A DNA stretch of 64,000 bases from Aureimonas sp. Leaf427 (lineage in GTDB: Bacteria > Pseudomonadota > Alphaproteobacteria > Rhizobiales > Rhizobiaceae), in contig NZ_LMQW01000052.1 of NCBI RefSeq assembly GCF_001425485.1, forward strand, positions 104,224 to 168,223. The letters run 5' to 3'. Below the pieces are notes generated by a model that saw nothing but the letters and a program-made list of their open reading frames with translations, was not told the DNA's origin and did no database searches. The position numbers and the translations under genes were made by a program. This document shows, piece after piece, positions 7,923 to 16,045 of the stretch; the first letter of the stretch is position 1, and every line of letters begins with the position of its first letter.

Positions 7923-8719
7923 GCGCGATCCTTCATATGCGCGTTCCGCTCTTCGTGCCCGCCGACCGGCCCGATCGCTTCGAGAAGGCGGCGGCGGCCG
8001 GCGCGGATGCCGTCATTCTCGACCTCGAAGACGCCGTCTCGCCCGGCGCCAAGGACGAGGCCCGCGCAGCCCTGCGCGGCCGCTTCGCGCCGCTGCCGCT
8101 TCTGGTGCGCGTCAACGGCCTCGGCACGCCGTGGCACGAAGCCGACATGGCGGCGCTGCCCGGCAAGGGCTTTTCCGCCGTGATCGTGCCCAAGGCCGAG
8201 AGCGGCGCGGCCTTCGCGGCCCTGTGCGCCGCCTCGCCCCTTCCGGTGATCGCGCTGATCGAGAGTGCGCGGGGCCTTGCCGATGCGCGCGGCGTGGCGG
8301 CGACGGGACAGGTCGCGCGCCTCGCCTTCGGCAGCATCGACTTCTGCGCCGATCTCGGCTGCGCCCACACGCGCGAGGCCCTCCTGGCGGCGCGCAGCGA
8401 GATCGTTCTGGCCTCGCGGCTGGCGGGCCTTGCCGCGCCGATCGACGGGGTGACGACGGCGATCGACGATGCCTCGGCGGTCGCCGGCGATGCGCGCCAT
8501 GCGCGCGAGCTCGGCTTCGCAGGCAAGCTCTGCATCCATCCCCGGCAGATCGAGGCGATCCGCGCCGGCTTCGCCCCCGATGCGGCGGAGGTCGCCTGGG
8601 CCCGCAAGGTGCTCGCCGGCGGCGCCGGAGCGGCGGCCGTCGACGGGACGATGGTCGACGAGCCCGTGCGCCTGCGGGCGAGGGCCCTGCTGAGGCAGGC
8701 CGGCGAAGGCGCGGCCTGA
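7919..8719 (+). CDS. HpcH/HpaI/CitE-family lyase, probably citramalyl-CoA lyase
   Basis: This is a 266-residue CitE-like TIM-barrel lyase. Recognisable elements are RVPLFVPADRPDRFEKA at the N-terminus, VILDLEDAVSPGAK (metal and substrate acids), LLVRVNG, VIALIESARGL, LAFGSIDFCADLG, and GKLCIHPRQ near the C-terminus. Family members cleave citryl-, malyl- or citramalyl-CoA. As the last gene after a CoA-transferase and a MaoC-like hydratase, cleavage of citramalyl-CoA to pyruvate and acetyl-CoA is the best guess. It begins on the ATG overlapping the hydratase stop and is followed by the strong hairpin at 8768-8805. Confidence 0.85.
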   Translation: MSAILHMRVPLFVPADRPDRFEKAAAAGADAVILDLEDAVSPGAKDEARAALRGRFAPLPLLVRVNGLGTPWHEADMAALPGKGFSAVIVPKAESGAAFAALCAASPLPVIALIESARGLADARGVAATGQVARLAFGSIDFCADLGCAHTREALLAARSEIVLASRLAGLAAPIDGVTTAIDDASAVAGDARHARELGFAGKLCIHPRQIEAIRAGFAPDAAEVAWARKVLAGGAGAAAVDGTMVDEPVRLRARALLRQAGEGAA

Positions 8720-8767
8720 CCTGACGCCCCGAGAGATGCCGGGCGGCCGGCGTCCCGTCCCCTTGTG

Positions 8768-8805
8768 CAGGGTCTCGCGGATCGCCGACGATCCGCGAGA
8801 CCCTG
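8768..8805. terminator. perfect 17-bp hairpin after the catabolic operon
   Basis: CAGGGTCTCGCGGATCG at 8768-8784 is followed by the loop CCGA and its exact reverse complement at 8789-8805. It lies between the lyase stop and the LysR start at 8835. No T-run follows, so it is either a rho-independent-like terminator without a tail or an operator. Only its position favours termination. Confidence 0.55.
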
Positions 8806-8834
8806 CCTCCCGATGCCCGCGATCGAGGCGCGCG

Positions 8835-9770
8835 ATGGACCAGTTGACGGCTCTCAAGGTGTTCCGCGCGGCGGCCCGGTCCGGAAGCTTCGCCGAAGCG
8901 TCGCGCAAGCTCGGCCTGTCGGCCGGCGCCATCAGCAAGAACATCTCCGAACTGGAAGCCCATCTGAGGGTCAGGCTGTTCAACCGCACGACGCGCCGAA
9001 GGAGCCTGACGGAGGCGGGATCGGCCTATCTCGGGCAGATCGAGCAGGCGCTGGACGCGCTCGATCGGGCGGACGAGACGATCCGCCTCCTCTCCGACAG
9101 GCCGGCGGGCACGCTGAGGGTCGCAGCGCCCCTGTCCCTTTCGCTCGTCTGCTTTTCGCGGATCGTGCCGCGCTTCCTTTCGGCCTATCCCGACGTCTCC
9201 CTCCTTCTCGATCTCGACGACCGCAAGGTCGATCTCGTGGAGGGCGGCTACGACATGGCCATCCGGGGCAGCGACCGGCTGGAGGATTCCAGCCTGATGG
9301 CGCGCGCGCTGACGGATCTGCCGCATGTCGTCTGCGCGGCGCCCGCCTATCTCGCCAAACGGGAGGCGCCCTCCTCGCCCGAGGACCTGCCGCGGCACGA
9401 CTGCCTGCGCTACACGCTGTCGGACCGGGCGAACGAATGGGTCTTTACCAGGGAGGGAGAGACGCGGCGGATCGCCGTGACCGGGCGTTTCCAGACGACG
9501 TCGAGCCTTGCGATCCGGGAGGCCCTCCTCGAAGGGCTGGGTGTCGGGCTCCTGCCTCTCCCCTATGTCGCGGCGGACCTCGCGGAAGGACGCCTCGTGC
9601 GGCTGCTCGGCGACTGGACGCTGCCGACGGCCACGGTCTACGCGATCTACCCCTCGCGTCATCACGTTTCCCCCAAGCTCCGGGCCTTCATCGAGATCAT
9701 CACCGACGATCTCAAGACCTGGTCCGACCGACCGGGCGGACGGCTCGCGGCCGCATGGCCGGGCCGGTGA
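8835..9770 (+). CDS. LysR-family transcriptional regulator
   Basis: This is a 311-residue LysR regulator. MDQLTALKVFRAAARSGSFAEASRKLGLSAG is the normal N-terminus, so the ATG at 8835 is chosen; the 33 in-frame residues upstream run into the 8768-8805 hairpin. The DNA-binding part spans residues 1-60 (AISKNISELEAHLRVRLFNRTTRR). The effector domain has the DMAIRGSDRLEDSSLMAR and GLGVGLLPLPY segments common in the PA0477/DsdC-like subgroup that often regulates neighbouring or distant oxidoreductases. It sits alone between a hairpin and a convergent gene, so its target is not evident. Confidence 0.88.
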   Translation: MDQLTALKVFRAAARSGSFAEASRKLGLSAGAISKNISELEAHLRVRLFNRTTRRRSLTEAGSAYLGQIEQALDALDRADETIRLLSDRPAGTLRVAAPLSLSLVCFSRIVPRFLSAYPDVSLLLDLDDRKVDLVEGGYDMAIRGSDRLEDSSLMARALTDLPHVVCAAPAYLAKREAPSSPEDLPRHDCLRYTLSDRANEWVFTREGETRRIAVTGRFQTTSSLAIREALLEGLGVGLLPLPYVAADLAEGRLVRLLGDWTLPTATVYAIYPSRHHVSPKLRAFIEIITDDLKTWSDRPGGRLAAAWPGR

Positions 9771-9803
9771 GGCTCGCCCTCCCCTCCCGGCCTTCGCGAC
9801 GAC

Positions 9804-9832
9804 GGGCGGCCTGGGAAGAACCCCGGCCGCCC
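9804..9832. terminator. GC-rich hairpin between convergent genes
   Basis: GGGCGGCC at 9804-9811 pairs with GGCCGCCC at 9825-9832. A nested GGG/CCC pair encloses the loop AAGAA. It lies between the LysR stop (9770, plus) and the stop of the exported protein (9856, minus), so it could end both transcripts. There is no T-run. Confidence 0.5.
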
Positions 9833-9855
9833 GCCCCTGAACGAGGCCGCGCCGA

Positions 9856-10677
9856 TCAGCGGCCGGCGTCCCTCGACCGGTCGAGCAGAAGCGGCGGGTT
9901 GGCGGTGAAGTCGATCCAGGGATTGTCGTTCAGCCGCCGGGAGGACTTCACGTTCGGCGCCTCGTAGCGCATGACGAAGCGCTCGGGCCCGTGGGCCAGG
10001 GCGACGACGAGCCCGTGCGGCGCGTCGAAGTAGCCGCCATGGGGACCAAGGCCCGGATAGCTGATCCGCCAGCCCTTCTCGCCGTCCTTCACCTCGCTGA
10101 AGCGGACCTTGGCGACCGTCTCGTCCTCCAGGGCGAAGAACCACGTATAGGGCCCGCCCGAAACGATGGTCATGACCTCGTCGATGCCGTGCCCGTCATC
10201 CGCGCTGTTGACGTGGAGGCGGCCGAACTTGCGCATGAGGAAGGCCACGGTCTCCGCGTCGAGCGCCTTCATGTCGTAGACCTTCGGATAGGGCGGAACG
10301 TCCTTCTCCGAGATGGAGAGCGCCCCGCCGCCCTCGACCGCGGGCTTGCGCCCGGCCTTGGCGATCTGGTCGAGGAGCCCGTCGCGATCCAGCGAGAAGA
10401 TCGACAGGAGCCGGCTCTGCTCCTTCCCGTCGAGCGCCCGCGTCTTCGACGTCTCGATCAGGGACCGGCTCGCCTCGGGGATCGGAACCTCCGACACCCT
10501 CACGCCGACCTTGCCCAGTTGCTCGTCGACCGCCTCGAGACCGACCGCGTCGGGGCGCCCGTCGCTGAAGGACAGGCGGATGAACCGGCCGTCCTGCGCC
10601 GTCTCGGCATGGGCGGCGGGCAAGGCGAAGGCGGCGGCGGCGAGCGCCAGCGGAACTGCGAATCTGAAGAAACCCAT
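9856..10677 (-). CDS. exported protein of unknown function
   Basis: This 273-residue protein starts at the ATG preceded by a strong AGGAGG. It has a classical signal peptide (MGFFRFAVPLALAAAAFALPAAHA, cleavage expected after AHA near residue 24). The mature part is soluble and mixed alpha/beta, with no cysteine pairs or metal motifs that I recognise. Notable stretches are GHGIDEVMTIVSGG and GPYTWFFALEDETVAKVRFSEV, which suggest a compact beta-rich domain. I do not recognise the family. It stands alone between a convergent LysR gene and a divergent MmgE/PrpD gene. It is probably periplasmic. Confidence 0.75.
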   Translation of the reverse strand: MGFFRFAVPLALAAAAFALPAAHAETAQDGRFIRLSFSDGRPDAVGLEAVDEQLGKVGVRVSEVPIPEASRSLIETSKTRALDGKEQSRLLSIFSLDRDGLLDQIAKAGRKPAVEGGGALSISEKDVPPYPKVYDMKALDAETVAFLMRKFGRLHVNSADDGHGIDEVMTIVSGGPYTWFFALEDETVAKVRFSEVKDGEKGWRISYPGLGPHGGYFDAPHGLVVALAHGPERFVMRYEAPNVKSSRRLNDNPWIDFTANPPLLLDRSRDAGR

Positions 10678-11073
10678 GGTGCTTTCCCTCCTGTCGGACC
10701 TGTTCCCGCGGAACCGCTCGGCGACCGCGTCGCCCCCATATCCGGCTCCGGCCCGCGGTCCCGGTAGTCTCGTCTGCGGAAAGACACTCGTTCCCGCCGG
10801 TGAACGAGGCGGGACCGCGGCCTCGCCGGGCGCTGAAGGCCCGCGCCGGACAGGGCCCTCGCACCCTCGCGCCCTCGATCGACGGGCGCGCGAGACCCTC
10901 GCCGCGCTTTGCGACAATCAGCTATGCCCGGCATGCGCTATGTCCCGCCTGGCGAGAGCGGTAGTCTTGCGCGGGAGGGGGCGACGGACCTCGGCGAACG
11001 AGGCTCGGCGAGCCGGCGTTCCGGCCGGCGCCGGCCGTCCGGCCTCTTCGATGCGGGAGAGGGAGAGCCATCC

Positions 11074-12462
11074 ATGGCAGACGCCATCGCCGATGTCGCA
11101 CGCCACGTCGTCGGGACGCGGTTCGAGGATCTGCCGGCGGAGACCGTCGCCACGACGCGCCGTCTCGTGCTCGACGCGATCGGCGTGGGGCTCGCGGGAG
11201 CCCGCGGCCAATGGGCGGACGAGCTGCTGCGATGTGCCGTAGGCTGGGGCGGCGCCGGTCCGTGCCACGTCTTCGGGCGGGCCGAGCGGCTGCCGGCTCC
11301 CGTCGCGGCCCTGTTGAACGCCTGCCAGATCCACAATTCCGAGTTCGACAGCCTGCATGAAAAGGCGGTGGTCCACGCGCTGACGGGCACGCTGCCGGCC
11401 GCGCTCGCGGCGGCGGAGGTCCAGGGCGGCGTTTCCGGCCGGCACCTGATCGAGGCCGTGGTGGTCGGCGTCGATGTCGCCTGCGCGATCGGTTTGGCCG
11501 CCCGGTCCCCGATGACCTATTTCCGCCCGGGCGTCGCCAACGGGTTCGGCGCCACGGCGGCGGTCGGCAAGCTGCTCGGGCTCGACGAGGAGCGGCTCGT
11601 CGCCGCCTTCGGCGCCTGCTTCGCCCAGTCCTGCGGCTCGATGCAGGCCCACGAGGAGGGCTCGATGCTGCTCGCGCTCCAGATCGGCTTCAACACGCGC
11701 AACGCGCTGCAGGCCTGCGATCTGGCGGCGGCGGGCCTGCAATCGACGACGAACGTGCTGGAGGGGCGCTTCGGGTATTTCCGCCTCTTCGAGGACGCGA
11801 GCGATCCGGCGCCGGTCGTCGCCGCGCTCGGGCAGGTCCGGCGCATCGACGAAATGTCCCAGAAGCCCTTTCCCTGCGGCCGAGCCACGCACGGCCCGAT
11901 CGAGGCGCTGCTCCGCCTCCAGGCCCATCACGGCTTCGCGCCGGAGGAGATCGAGACGGTCGTCCTGTCGCTGACCCCGGTGGCGCACGGCCTGGTCGGC
12001 CGTCCGCCGCGGGCCGGGATGGAGGCCAACTATGCCCGTCTCTGCCTGTCCTACTGCGCGGCGCGCGTCCTCGTGACCGGCGGGCTGACGATGAGGGATT
12101 TCGAGCCCGAGGCCCTCGCCGACGAGGCCACCTGCCGCATCGCGGCGACGATCAGGCTCCAGATGCTCGACGGCGCCGGCATCGACGCCTTCGCGCCGTC
12201 GTCGGCGCGGATCGAGCTGACGGACGGCCGCTGCCTGGAGGAGACGGTCGCCGACAGTCTCGGCCATCCGCGCCACCCCCTGACGCCGTCCCGCCACCTG
12301 GACAAGTTCCGCGGCAACTGCGCGCGCGTCGAAACCCTCCTGCAGGTCGGAGCCGCCGATCGCCTGATCGAGGCCGTCGGTCGTCTGCAGGATGTCCCGG
12401 ACGTCGCGGAGATCATGCAGCTCGCCACGCCGCCACGCCGAGGGAAGCCGCGCGGCCCGTGA
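11074..12462 (+). CDS. MmgE/PrpD-family protein, second copy
   Basis: This 462-residue protein is a second MmgE/PrpD member and is clearly diverged from the one at 3281-4675. The start MADAIADVARHVVGTRFEDLP follows GGGAGAG; 55 upstream in-frame residues are low-complexity. Family features are RLVLDAIGVGLAGARG, NSEFDSLHEKAVVHA (in place of the usual H-x-x-DWDD stretch), FRPGVANGFGATAAVGKLLGLD and KPFPCGRATHGPIEALL. The HEKAVVHALTG segment resembles the active-site region of PrpD-like dehydratases. No pathway partner is adjacent: the neighbours are an unknown exported protein and the convergent cobalamin transporter. The substrate is probably a hydroxylated or unsaturated carboxylic acid, but it cannot be named. 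Confidence 0.82.
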   Translation: MADAIADVARHVVGTRFEDLPAETVATTRRLVLDAIGVGLAGARGQWADELLRCAVGWGGAGPCHVFGRAERLPAPVAALLNACQIHNSEFDSLHEKAVVHALTGTLPAALAAAEVQGGVSGRHLIEAVVVGVDVACAIGLAARSPMTYFRPGVANGFGATAAVGKLLGLDEERLVAAFGACFAQSCGSMQAHEEGSMLLALQIGFNTRNALQACDLAAAGLQSTTNVLEGRFGYFRLFEDASDPAPVVAALGQVRRIDEMSQKPFPCGRATHGPIEALLRLQAHHGFAPEEIETVVLSLTPVAHGLVGRPPRAGMEANYARLCLSYCAARVLVTGGLTMRDFEPEALADEATCRIAATIRLQMLDGAGIDAFAPSSARIELTDGRCLEETVADSLGHPRHPLTPSRHLDKFRGNCARVETLLQVGAADRLIEAVGRLQDVPDVAEIMQLATPPRRGKPRGP

Positions 12463-12504
12463 CCGGCACCGGCGCGTTCACCGAGCCGAGGGAGAGGACC
12501 GGCT

Positions 12505-13524
12505 CTATCTTCCGAGCACGACGGCCAGAACGAACAGGGCGCCGGCGGCTGACGTGACGATGCCGACGGGCAGTTCCTGCGGCGCGAGCACGACGCGGCT
12601 GGCGAGGTCGCTGACCAGAAGCAGGATCGCGCCGAGAAGCGCGGACGTCGCGACGAGAACGCCGTGGCGCACGCCGACCAGCGCCCGGGCGAGGTGCGGC
12701 ACCATGAGGCCGACGAAGCCGATCACGCCGGAAAGGGCGACCAGAGCCGCCGTCGCCAGCGCCGCGAGGGCGAAGACGAGGAGGCGCAGCCGTCCGACGT
12801 CGACGCCGAGGGAGGTCGCGGTGTCCTCGCCGCCGAGAAGCGCGTCCAGCCGGGACCGGAGCGCCAGCCCCGTGGCGACGGCGAGCCCGGCCCCGAAGAT
12901 GCCGATCGGCAGGTTGCTCCAGCTGGCGAGGCCGAGGCCGCCCGCCGTCCAGAACAGGATGGAATAGGCCGCCCTCTGGTCGCCGGCAAAGACCATCCAG
13001 GTCGTCAGCGCGCCGAACAGGAAGGAGACGGCGAGGCCCGCGATCACCAGCCGCTCCGGCTCCCGCCCGTCTTGGCGCGCCATCAGCACCAGAACCGCGC
13101 CCGCCGAGACGAGCGCTCCGGCGAAGGCGGCGGCGGGAAGCGTCCAGACGCCGAGCCTGTCGCCGAAGACGGTGATGACCGACACCGCCCCCGCCGCCGC
13201 CCCGGAAGAGAGGCCGAAGAGGAAGGGATCGGCGAGATCGTTGCGGGTCGTCGTCTGGAGAAGCACGCCGACCACCGCAAGGCCCGCGCCGACGCAGACG
13301 GCCAGGAGAACGCGCGGGAGCCGGAGGTCGAGCACGATGCGGCCGATCGGCCCAGCGACCCCGTCGCCGATCCCGAGCGCTCCGGCGAGAACCCGCAGGA
13401 CGTCGCGCGCCTCCAGCGGGGTGGAGCCGAAGGCGATCCCCGCGACCGAAAGGGCGATCAGCAGGCTCCCTCCGGCGATCCAGAGGAGCGCCAGGGGGCC
13501 CGCCTTGGCTGCGAAGGGCTTCAT
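12505..13524 (-). CDS. FecCD/BtuC-family ABC transporter permease
   Basis: This 339-residue integral membrane protein belongs to the FecCD/BtuC family. It has about ten hydrophobic segments and the family motifs LRLPRVLLAVCVGAGLAVVG, SGAAAGA, and GFVGLMVPHLARALVG, the cytoplasmic coupling helix that contacts the ATPase. It moves siderophores, heme or corrinoids through the inner membrane. The ATG overlaps the stop of the binding-protein gene (ATGA). With the ATPase at 14517-15305 and the cobalamin riboswitch upstream, cobalamin or a cobalamin precursor is the likely cargo. Confidence 0.9.
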   Translation of the reverse strand: MKPFAAKAGPLALLWIAGGSLLIALSVAGIAFGSTPLEARDVLRVLAGALGIGDGVAGPIGRIVLDLRLPRVLLAVCVGAGLAVVGVLLQTTTRNDLADPFLFGLSSGAAAGAVSVITVFGDRLGVWTLPAAAFAGALVSAGAVLVLMARQDGREPERLVIAGLAVSFLFGALTTWMVFAGDQRAAYSILFWTAGGLGLASWSNLPIGIFGAGLAVATGLALRSRLDALLGGEDTATSLGVDVGRLRLLVFALAALATAALVALSGVIGFVGLMVPHLARALVGVRHGVLVATSALLGAILLLVSDLASRVVLAPQELPVGIVTSAAGALFVLAVVLGR

Positions 13525-14483
13525 TTGCCCGCGAAATCGGCTGGGTGCAGGGCCTTGGCCAGAGCCTCGACGGCGTCGACATTGGCGGGGCCGGGCGTGA
13601 TCTCTTCGTAGCGCAGCGGCAGAAACCGTTCGTTCCTCACCGCGTCCGTGTCCTTCATCGCCGGATGGCTCTTCAGGAAGTCGAGGAGCTTGCCGTAGCC
13701 CGCGCCGTCCTGGTAGTCGAGGAGAACGAGGAATTGCGGGTTCTTCACCGCCACGTCCTCCCAGGAGGTCGTGCCCCAGCTCATCGCCATGTCCCCGAGG
13801 ACGTTGGTGCCGCCGGCCGCTTCGACGAGGGCCGTCGGCATGGCGAACTTGCCGGCCGTGAAGGGCTTGTCCTCGCCGGAATCGTAGAGGAACACGGAGA
13901 CGGGCGGCTTGCCCCTCACCGCCTCCGCCACCTTGGCGATCCGATCCTTCCAGCCCGCCACCAGCGCCTTCGCCTCGCTCTCCTTCCCGAAGATCGTGCC
14001 GAGCGCGAGCTCGTCCTCGTAGAGGAGGTCCATCGAGGCGCGGGGCCGGGCCTTGTCGACCTGGGCGCAGCTTTCGCTGAGGACGTAGGTCGCGATGCCC
14101 TTCGGCTTCAGCGTGTCGGGCGTCACCTCTCCGCCGGGCTTCATGCCGTAGTACCAGCCGGCCATGAAGAAGTCCGCGTCGGCGGCGATGAGGGTCTCGA
14201 TCGTCGGATATTTCGGGGCGAGCTCCGGGAGCGCTCCCTTGGCCGCGTCGAAGGCCGGCGTCGTCTTGTACCAGCCGGAGACGCCGGTGACGCCCGCCAT
14301 CTGCGGCTGGAGGCCGAGCGCGAAGGCCATCTCGCTCATGTTGAGGTCGTGGACGACGGCGCGCCGCGGGGCCGCGTCGAAGGTCAGGGTGCGGCCGCAA
14401 TTCTCGACCGTCACGGGAAAGGCCAGCGCGGGCGCGACCAGAAGAAGCGGCGCCGCGAGGGCGATGGCGGGCATGAGGCGCAT
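13521..14483 (-). CDS. periplasmic substrate-binding protein of a cobalamin/iron-type ABC transporter
   Basis: This 320-residue protein starts with a cleavable signal peptide (MRLMPAIALAAPLLLVAPALA). It continues as a TroA/BtuF-fold binding protein: FPVTVENCGRTLTFDAAPRRAVVHD is the typical first strand of class III (FepB/BtuF) binding proteins, followed by IAADADFFMAGWYYGM and LYEDELALGTIFG. It delivers the ligand to the FecCD permease. It lies 33 bp after the ATPase stop and overlaps the permease start. The riboswitch upstream of the operon favours a corrinoid ligand. Confidence 0.88.
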   Translation of the reverse strand: MRLMPAIALAAPLLLVAPALAFPVTVENCGRTLTFDAAPRRAVVHDLNMSEMAFALGLQPQMAGVTGVSGWYKTTPAFDAAKGALPELAPKYPTIETLIAADADFFMAGWYYGMKPGGEVTPDTLKPKGIATYVLSESCAQVDKARPRASMDLLYEDELALGTIFGKESEAKALVAGWKDRIAKVAEAVRGKPPVSVFLYDSGEDKPFTAGKFAMPTALVEAAGGTNVLGDMAMSWGTTSWEDVAVKNPQFLVLLDYQDGAGYGKLLDFLKSHPAMKDTDAVRNERFLPLRYEEITPGPANVDAVEALAKALHPADFAGK

Positions 14484-14516
14484 GGCGGTCTCCGATGGAT
14501 CGAGGTCAGGTGAGAG

Positions 14517-15305
14517 TCAGGCGGCGGGGGTGTCGAAGACCAGAAGGGGGCGGCCGGTCGACGGATTGGTGAAGGGAAAGCAGTCCATGTCGAAGACGCT
14601 GCGGACGGTCGCGGCCGAGAGGGCGGCGGCCGGATCGCCCAGCGCGACGAGGCGCCCGGACTTCAGGACGGCGACGCGATCGGCGAAGGGCGAGACGAGC
14701 GCGAGATCGTGCAGGACGGCGACGACCGTGATCCCGAGGCCGCGCGCGAGGGCGAGCATGTCGGCGCGGGCGCGCGGATCGAGATGGTTGGTGGGCTCGT
14801 CGAGGATGAGGATGGAGGGCTCCTGCGCCATCGCCCGGGCGATCGCGGCGCGCTGGCGCTCGCCGCCGGACAGGGTCGCGAGGCGCCGCGCGCCGCGTCC
14901 GCTAAGGCCGACCCGCTCGCAGGCCCGGTCCACGACGAGGGCATGACGATCGCTCGGGCAGCGGCCCCGATGGGGGATGCGCCCGAGGCCGACATAGTCG
15001 GCGACGGTCAGCCGGCCGTCCGGCAGGTCGCTCTGGCCGACGACCGCGATGGAGCGGCCGCGCTCGGCCAGCGAAATCCGAGAGAGGTTCCGCCCGTCGA
15101 TCGAGACCGATCCGGCGCTCGGCCGGACCCGACCGAAGAGAAGGCGCAGCAGCGAGGTCTTGCCGGCGCCGTTCGGCCCGACGATCGCAAGCCGCTCCCC
15201 GGGAGCGACGTCGAGACGGACGCCTTGAAGAATGACGAGGGCGTCGCGCGTGACGAGATCGACCGACTCGACGCCGATCCGTCCGGTTTCGACCGCAGAC
15301 AGCAT
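14517..15305 (-). CDS. ABC transporter ATPase, FecE/BtuD type
   Basis: This 262-residue single-domain ABC ATPase has Walker A GPNGAGKTS near residue 43, the Q-loop region VVGQSDLPD, signature LSGGERQRAAIA, Walker B ILILDEPTNHLD and the His switch in AVLHDLAL. It is the energy subunit for the binding protein and permease that follow on the same strand. It is the first gene of that operon; 402 nt separate its ATG from the downstream end of the cobalamin riboswitch. Confidence 0.92.
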   Translation of the reverse strand: MLSAVETGRIGVESVDLVTRDALVILQGVRLDVAPGERLAIVGPNGAGKTSLLRLLFGRVRPSAGSVSIDGRNLSRISLAERGRSIAVVGQSDLPDGRLTVADYVGLGRIPHRGRCPSDRHALVVDRACERVGLSGRGARRLATLSGGERQRAAIARAMAQEPSILILDEPTNHLDPRARADMLALARGLGITVVAVLHDLALVSPFADRVAVLKSGRLVALGDPAAALSAATVRSVFDMDCFPFTNPSTGRPLLVFDTPAA

Positions 15306-15707
15306 AGGGCTTCAGCCCCGGCTTGGACGGGCCGGGCCAGCCGGTGCGTCCTGCCGAACGGGGCCGACGCGGCGGGAGAGCATGCGGATGCGGATCATGA
15401 CGGGGCTTCTCGAGAAGGGGCATACGGGAGCGCCATGGCCGAGCGACGCGCAGGGGCGCGGTCCTTCGACCGGGGCAGGCGGCGGATCGTGCGGGCGAGC
15501 CTTCGAGCCCGGCCCGAAACAGGGACGGGTCGGCCGGGCGGCGCCGATCGCGCCTCGCGTCGTCGACGATCTTGCGGATCTGTCGGTGCTACGCGCGCCA
15601 CCGGCGGGGTGGCGACGAGAACGGGCGTTCGGCACGGATGTGCCTTGTATGGGCCGTCATGGGCATCCTTTCCGAGCATCCCCGCTCGTGACAATGGATC
15701 GATCGCT
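15306..15707 (-). other. long untranslated leader between riboswitch and ABC operon
   Basis: About 400 nt of GC-rich sequence separate the riboswitch end from the ATPase start. The frames here encode only Arg/Pro-rich, low-complexity peptides with no recognisable domain, so I treat it as leader RNA or intergenic DNA. A gene lost from the front of the operon is an alternative. Confidence 0.4.
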
Positions 15708-15940
15708 CGACGGCAGGTCTCCTGGCTCGCGGACATCGCGCCGATCATCTGCCTTCCCGCCTCGGCCCTTCGGGCTCCGGCAGTGGCATGGCGCCGGGGC
15801 GACCCGGCGGCCCGCCGAAACGCTGAAGAAGCGTCCCGGGGATGATCGGCATCCGCTTACAGTTGCGGGGGCAGCCACGGTTTCGGCCCCGATTGGGTCG
15901 TCCTCACCGTGTTCCCTTTTAATCCCCCGGGCTCGTCGCC
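15708..15940 (-). ncRNA. cobalamin (AdoCbl/B12) riboswitch
   Basis: Read on the minus strand, the segment contains GGGAACACGGTGAGG (15902-15916), the 5' P3-side signature of cobalamin riboswitches. It then has GCCACTG (15780-15786), and finally AGCCAGGAGACCTGCCG (15711-15727), the B12 box at the 3' end. Order and spacing, about 200 nt overall, match the class. It lies between the COG0523 gene and the ABC operon, on their strand, and should lower expression of the transporter when cobalamin is plentiful. Confidence 0.92.
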
Positions 15941-16045
15941 GCGGGGAAACCGTCGCGACGAGCTTACGCGGGAGGAGCCGGCGGCGTCAACGATCGGACC
16001 GGACACGGCGGCGTTGGGCGCGGCAAGCGCGAGGGCCGGCCGGCC

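Noticed and set aside
15312-15635. A 107-codon frame between the cobalamin riboswitch and the ABC operon as a missing first gene
   Set aside because: The peptide is Arg/Pro-rich, low in complexity and shows no family similarity.
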